Assembly: GCA_946480595.1 (NCBI GenBank)
Contig: CAMLKC010000043.1
Coordinates: 1-8,041 of the forward strand
Direction of reading: 5' to 3'
Source of the DNA: an uncultured Candidatus Saccharibacteria bacterium
GTDB lineage: Bacteria; Patescibacteria; Saccharimonadia; Saccharimonadales; CAMLKC01
DNA: 8,041 bases
The position numbers were made by a program, and so were the translations under genes. Of this stretch, positions 5,913 through 8,041 are shown piece by piece; position 1 is the stretch's first letter, and every line of letters starts with the position of its first letter. The notes beneath the pieces are model-generated. The model saw nothing but the letters and a program-made list of their open reading frames with translations, did no database searches and had not been told where the DNA came from.

Positions 5913-6520
5913 GTACTCTCTGCTAGGATCGAACCTGATGCCTTACCGCTTGGCGAAGAGAGCTTATATTGTTTAATTCTGTACATCACTGTACTATGAT
6001 GAAGACCGTATTCTTCTGCTAATTTTCTGAAAGAGTACTCACCCGTGTCATACTTATCTGACATTTCTTTGGTAATAGGATCAGAGACAACAAAGAAGTC
6101 AGAGCCTTGTTCTATTTGTTTAGCCTTGGAATATTTCCCAGCGCATGATTTGGAACAGAATGGGCCAGCTTTATTTTGATCAACCTGATTGTGCCTATAA
6201 ATACGAGAAAAACACTCAAATTCTCTCCCACAAATACCACAATCGAAGATCATAGTTTCCGCAGGACTTAAAGCTCTATTCTTTAACACATTTTCTAATG
6301 GAGTTAGTAACTGTAAATTACTAATATCATCGTTTGTACAATCTTCATCAATGTGATCTACTTCCATGTCGTCTGGAATAGGTCCGTAGTGCTGTTCGTA
6401 CAGGTATCTGGCGTAACTTGTGACTTTCCTCGATCCATCGGAATAGAAAATAGCAGTAGCTTTTCTTCCAGTCTCATTCATTACCCACGGTTTATCAACT
6501 TTAATAATTTCTTTAGGCAT
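5903..6520 (-). CDS. HNH endonuclease with zinc-finger and HTH region (homing-type)
   Basis: The 205-aa protein has, in order: an N-terminal region like those of phage HNH proteins (residues 1-48); the HNH motif DMEVDHIDEDCTNDDISNLQ with D55-H56, N63 and N68; a Cys4 zinc ribbon C94-x2-C97 ... C122-x3-C126; and a C-terminal helix-turn-helix (YSFRKLAEEYGLHHSTVMYR, 162-181). This matches free-standing HNH endonucleases of phages, which cut DNA and spread their own gene. It lies between tRNA genes with no intron visible. The ATG at 6518-6520 has a purine-rich AAGAAG upstream. Its stop TAG (5903-5905) is formed by bases 8-10 of tRNA-Leu, so the gene end and tRNA start share ten bases. A nuclease role in packaging is less likely given the HTH. 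Confidence 0.88.
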   Translation of the reverse strand: MPKEIIKVDKPWVMNETGRKATAIFYSDGSRKVTSYARYLYEQHYGPIPDDMEVDHIDEDCTNDDISNLQLLTPLENVLKNRALSPAETMIFDCGICGREFECFSRIYRHNQVDQNKAGPFCSKSCAGKYSKAKQIEQGSDFFVVSDPITKEMSDKYDTGEYSFRKLAEEYGLHHSTVMYRIKQYKLSSPSGKASGSILAESTAR

Positions 6521-6528
6521 TTTTCTTC

Positions 6529-6672
6529 TTATTTAGTACTGGACCGTGGCGAAGGAAGCGTTTTAGTTTCATATAAATATTGGACCAAGTCATCTTTTTC
6601 CACGGAGATTTCCGCGTCCCAAATGTCTCTCATCAATTCATTATATTCTTGGATAGAAATTTCTTCTTCCAT
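6529..6672 (-). CDS. Small hypothetical protein, 47 aa
   Basis: ATG at 6670-6672 is preceded by GAGG at usable spacing; the frame ends TAA at 6529-6531, nine bases before the HNH start. The protein begins MEEEISIQEYNELMRDIWDA and ends in a short basic tail. It is acidic and helical, with no recognised family. It starts 18 bases after the 3' end of tRNA-His. Its last codons contain an 11-base copy of that tRNA's 3' end (see repeat). Confidence 0.6.
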   Translation of the reverse strand: MEEEISIQEYNELMRDIWDAEISVEKDDLVQYLYETKTLPSPRSSTK

Positions 6673-6697
6673 AACATCCTCAAAATTACTGGACCGT
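6537..6697. repeat. 11-bp direct repeat containing the tRNA-His 3' end
   Basis: The sequence tactggaccgt occurs at 6537-6547 and again at 6687-6697, 150 bases apart. The second copy is the tRNA-His acceptor end, discriminator and CCA; the first lies inside the 47-aa gene. Duplication of a tRNA 3' end is what site-specific or homologous insertion at a tRNA can leave, but 11 bases is short. Confidence 0.4.
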
Positions 6698-6765
6698 ATG
6701 CCTTGGCTCGAACAAGGGTATCAGATGCCACAAACCTGCGCTCTAACCAGTTGAGCTACACACGG
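6690..6765 (-). tRNA. tRNA-His (GUG)
   Basis: The cloverleaf has acceptor CCGTGTG/CATACGG (one G-U), TA at 8-9, D arm GCTC/GAGC, anticodon stem CAGGT/ATCTG with loop TTGTGGC (anticodon GUG), T stem CCTTG/CAAGG with loop TTCGAGC, and encoded CCA. The discriminator is U73 and the base before position 1 is C, whereas most bacterial tRNA-His carry G-1 paired to C73. Identity is from the anticodon; charging by a standard HisRS is not assured. Confidence 0.88.
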
Positions 6766-6770
6766 GGATA

Positions 6771-6865
6771 CATTTACTTAGATCAGCGGGTAGGAGTCGA
6801 ACCCACAACATCGATCACCAAAAAATCGCGTTCTACCATTGAACTACCACTGATCTAAATAAATG
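6771..6865. repeat. Inverted repeat extending the tRNA-Gln acceptor stem to 19 bp
   Basis: Bases 6771-6789 and 6847-6865 are complementary over all 19 positions in RNA, with two G-U pairs. Seven pairs are the tRNA acceptor stem and 12 lie outside it. The outer end stops within the CCA of the neighbouring tRNA-Tyr. A matching arrangement surrounds tRNA-Asn. Confidence 0.8.
6782..6853 (-). tRNA. tRNA-Gln (UUG), CCA not encoded
   Basis: The cloverleaf has acceptor TCAGTGG/CCGCTGA, TA at 8-9, D arm GTTC/GAAC, anticodon stem CGATT/GATCG (last pair T-G) with loop TTTTGGT (anticodon UUG), T stem GTGGG/CCTAC and loop TTCGACT. The discriminator is U73 and the next bases are CUA, so CCA must be added after processing. 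U73 is unusual. Flanking bases continue the acceptor helix by 12 bp (see inverted repeat). The gene lies between tRNA-Tyr and tRNA-His. Confidence 0.83.
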
Positions 6866-6950
6866 GTGGGAGTGGATGGATTCGAACCAACTCACCCATA
6901 GGGAACGGATTTACAGTCCGTTGCAAGCTCTCCAACTCTGCCGCACTCCC
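6864..6950 (-). tRNA. tRNA-Tyr (GUA)
   Basis: The acceptor GGGAGTG/CACTCCC is perfect, with A73 and encoded CCA. The anticodon stem ACGGA/TCCGT carries loop CTGTAAA (anticodon GUA), and a long variable arm (TCCCTATGGGTGA region) fits the class II form of bacterial tRNA-Tyr. The T stem has one T-T mismatch, and position 8 is C instead of the usual U. It lies 8 bases after the 127-aa gene stop. Confidence 0.93.
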
Positions 6951-6957
6951 TTATTAT

Positions 6958-7341
6958 TTAAATATCGTCGGGATATTTTTCTTTCAATTTTTGAAGCGTC
7001 TCCAAATCTTTATCCTTTTTAGCCGCGAGCTTAGCTTCAAGTCTCTTAGCCTTCTTAACCTCAGCCTCTTGCTTTTTCCGATCTTCTTCGTCTTTAATTT
7101 TTTGAAGCGCAGCCTTGATAGAAGAAATTCGTTCCGTTACAGTAGCTTCGTCTTTGCGGATCAGTACTAAACGCCCCATGGAATGGGTATTATATAAGTG
7201 GTGAAGATTCCGTTGCAGGAATTCAAACTCTGCCTCAGTAATCTCTTCCCAGTCGGAGATGGAATTGGCTAATACGGTTCTGCTATTGTAATCATCGTAA
7301 TCCGAATAATCCATAGCTACAAAAATTTTAACTTCAACCAT
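6958..7341 (-). CDS. Hypothetical coiled-coil protein, 127 aa
   Basis: The protein begins MVEVKIFVAMDYSDYDDYNS, continues with a possible small alpha/beta part (to about residue 65, including MGRLVLIRKDE) and ends with a lysine/glutamate-rich single helix (about 70-125: KAALQKIKDEEDRKKQEAEV and onward). I recognise no named family. The start at 7339-7341 has AGGA too close for a good ribosome site but AAGAAG further up; the in-frame ATG at residue 10 is an alternative. It is sandwiched between tRNA-Asn and tRNA-Tyr and was probably co-transcribed with them. The charged helix suggests protein or nucleic-acid binding, not an enzyme. Confidence 0.75.
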   Translation of the reverse strand: MVEVKIFVAMDYSDYDDYNSRTVLANSISDWEEITEAEFEFLQRNLHHLYNTHSMGRLVLIRKDEATVTERISSIKAALQKIKDEEDRKKQEAEVKKAKRLEAKLAAKKDKDLETLQKLKEKYPDDI

Positions 7342-7367
7342 TTCCTATTTTCTTCTTTAAAACTTTA

Positions 7368-7463
7368 GAAGTATATTGCTGGCCAAGTTGGGCTCGAACC
7401 AACGACCTAACGCTTAACAGGCGTCCGCTCTACCAACTGAGCTATAAGCCAGCAATATACTTC
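7368..7463. repeat. Inverted repeat extending the tRNA-Asn acceptor stem
   Basis: The arms gaagtatattgctggc (7368-7383) and gccagcaatatacttc (7448-7463) are perfectly complementary over 16 bp: four pairs are the first pairs of the acceptor stem and 12 lie beyond it. Pairing ends sharply on the outside. The rRNA-like segment begins just upstream, so the structure may also release that RNA. Confidence 0.9.
7379..7451 (-). tRNA. tRNA-Asn (GUU), CCA not encoded
   Basis: The cloverleaf has acceptor TGGCTTA/TTGGCCA (one G-U, one T-T mismatch), TA at 8-9, D arm GCTC/GAGC with GTTGGTA, anticodon stem GACGC/GCGTT with loop CTGTTAA (anticodon GUU), T stem GTTGG/CCAAC and loop TTCGAGC. G73 fits Asn. 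CAA follows instead of CCA. The acceptor helix continues 12 bp into both flanks. Confidence 0.9.
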
Positions 7464-7510
7464 GTTCTATTTCATTAACAATCAGAAAAGTGTGCTGCGA
7501 CGCCAAATTC

Positions 7511-7716
7511 TCTAAGGGTCTTACACAGCATTGCCACCTATTCTATCCCTTACCTTCGGTGGTTTAATTCGACGGCTTCGCCCGCCAAACATACTATGTA
7601 AACTGTACTAATTCCTTCCCCTGCTACTCTACACCGTCTACTAAGGATCGCGACGGACTTGTAAGCTCGAAACTCTTTAAAAGATGGCTGCTTCTAGGCC
7701 AACTTCCTTAACTGAT
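7511..7716 (-). ncRNA. 23S rRNA-like RNA containing a GTPase-associated-centre segment
   Basis: There is no convincing reading frame. On the minus strand TTGGCCTAGAAGCAGCCATC (7683-7702) matches bacterial 23S rRNA helix 43 (E. coli about 1060-1079) at 19 of 20 bases, and TTTAAAGAG (7673-7681) then AGCTTAC follow as in helix 44. The equivalent of A1067 is kept. The helix 44 loop, GUAAU with A1095 in E. coli, seems shortened to a UUCG-like loop. Further on, TTAAACCACCGAAG (7554-7567) and TAGGTGG resemble the next conserved block of domain II (CUAAAC...ACCGAAG, then GUAGGGGAG), with about 60 extra bases between. In ribosomes this region binds uL11 and translation GTPases. Ends are estimates: a start near 7716 from the putative promoter, and an end before tRNA-Asn. 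Function unknown. Confidence 0.7.
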
Positions 7717-7722
7717 ATTCCG

Positions 7723-7751
7723 TTAGTAACTTAACACCTGTTAAATGTCAA
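7723..7751 (-). promoter_or_regulatory. Possible promoter with operator-like palindrome, upstream of the rRNA-like RNA
   Basis: On the minus strand TTGACA (7746-7751, perfect) is followed after 17 bases by TACTAA (7723-7728), a weak -10 with 3 of 6 matches. The spacer holds a perfect inverted repeat ttaaca-cc-tgttaa (7731-7744). The -35 context GCTTGACATTT is the same as at the portal promoter. The -35 overlaps the stop codon of the 45-aa gene. Confidence 0.4.
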
Positions 7752-7885
7752 GCTTTATTTTTCAGTTCAATTATTTCTTCTTCAAGAACTTTAATTCTGG
7801 CTTCCAATTTATCGAACATTTTCTTAGATTCTTCAACAGCTTTACGTCGAGCGTCATCTGCTAGATAATGAGCCGGAGCGGCCAT
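7748..7885 (-). CDS. Small coiled-coil protein, 45 aa
   Basis: ATG at 7883-7885 has an AAAGGA ribosome site at good spacing, and the frame stops at TGA 7748-7750. After MAAPAHYLADDARRKA the rest is a single amphipathic, charged helix with heptad-like spacing (MFDKLEARIKVLEEEIIELK), which suggests a short dimeric coiled coil. No family is recognised. It lies between tRNA-Ser and the rRNA-like RNA, and its stop codon is shared with the putative -35 element. Confidence 0.75.
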   Translation of the reverse strand: MAAPAHYLADDARRKAVEESKKMFDKLEARIKVLEEEIIELKNKA

Positions 7886-7903
7886 GATAGTTCCTTTCAC
7901 GAT

Positions 7904-7995
7904 TGGCAGAGGATGTGGAATTCGAATCCACGAGACGCATTTCTACGCCTACCTCCTTAGCAGGGAGGCGGTTTAAACCACTCACCCAATCCTCT
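7904..7995 (-). tRNA. tRNA-Ser (GCU)
   Basis: The acceptor AGAGGAT/ATCCTCT is perfect, with G73 (typical for Ser) and encoded CCA. The anticodon stem CCTCC/GGAGG has loop CTGCTAA (anticodon GCU); a long variable arm (TAGGCGTAGAAATGCGTC) gives the class II form expected of Ser. The T stem GTGGA/TCCAC has loop TTCGAAT. Confidence 0.95.
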
Positions 7996-8001
7996 ATTAA
8001 G

Positions 8002-8041
8002 TTACCAAGCCGGTCCACTTATAACTTTCCATTCATCAGGA
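8002..8041 (-). CDS. Possible C-terminal end of an upstream gene, partial
   Basis: Reading the minus strand from the window edge, one frame gives PDEWKVISGPAW and then TAA at 8002-8004, seven bases before tRNA-Ser; the other two frames stop earlier. Thirteen codons cannot prove coding, but a gene ending just before the tRNA fits the dense layout. Confidence 0.35.
   Translation of the reverse strand, partial: PDEWKVISGPAW

Noticed and set aside
7520..7600. 23-codon minus-strand frame starting MFGGRSRRIKPPKV within the 23S-like segment
   Set aside because: No ribosome site, very short, and the same bases align with conserved rRNA, so an RNA explanation is preferred.
7464..7747. Possibility that the non-coding stretch is a tmRNA or RNase P RNA
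   Set aside because: None of the tmRNA tRNA-like ends or tag frame, nor the RNase P conserved blocks, is visible; the 23S domain II similarity is specific.

Overview
This window is part of a tailed double-stranded DNA phage (or prophage) genome. Every supported gene lies on the minus strand, so transcription runs from position 8041 towards 1. The capsid-building genes fix the identity: a DUF4055-type portal, a free scaffolding protein, an epsilon15-gp7-like HK97-fold major capsid protein and a putative capsid cement protein, in the usual order. Two strong sigma70-type promoters suggest the phage relies on a bacterial RNA polymerase with ordinary promoter preference. The host cannot be named from the sequence.

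Region A (about 8041 to 5836) is accessory. Six tRNA genes (Ser-GCU, Asn-GUU, Tyr-GUA, Gln-UUG, His-GUG, and a Leu-UAG-like tRNA with a short variable loop) are interleaved with small unknown genes (45, 127 and 47 aa) and an HNH endonuclease gene. Between the 45-aa gene and tRNA-Asn lies about 280 bases with no convincing reading frame. It contains a segment very like the GTPase-associated centre of 23S rRNA (helices 43/44, the uL11 site), followed in the same order by a second, weaker 23S-like block. This is the most unusual object here. The two tRNAs without an encoded CCA (Asn and Gln) each have flanks that pair for exactly 12 bp beyond the acceptor stem, giving 19-position helices. The four tRNAs with encoded CCA do not show this.

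Region B (5754 to 4806) holds three overlapping, probably translationally coupled genes: a 65-aa protein, a 99-aa protein, and a NADAR-family protein that starts with TTG. The NADAR protein is a candidate for reversing ADP-ribosylation of phage DNA, that is, anti-defence.

Region C (4694 to 1) is the head module: a near-consensus promoter, portal, a 56-aa acidic protein overlapping the portal end, a second promoter, a 59-aa SPOR-like ORF, scaffold, major capsid protein, cement protein, and the first 33 codons of another small gene. Stable hairpins without U-tracts sit in the gaps downstream of the 59-aa ORF, scaffold, capsid and cement genes. They look more like mRNA processing or protection elements than terminators. 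The large terminase gene is not in the window.
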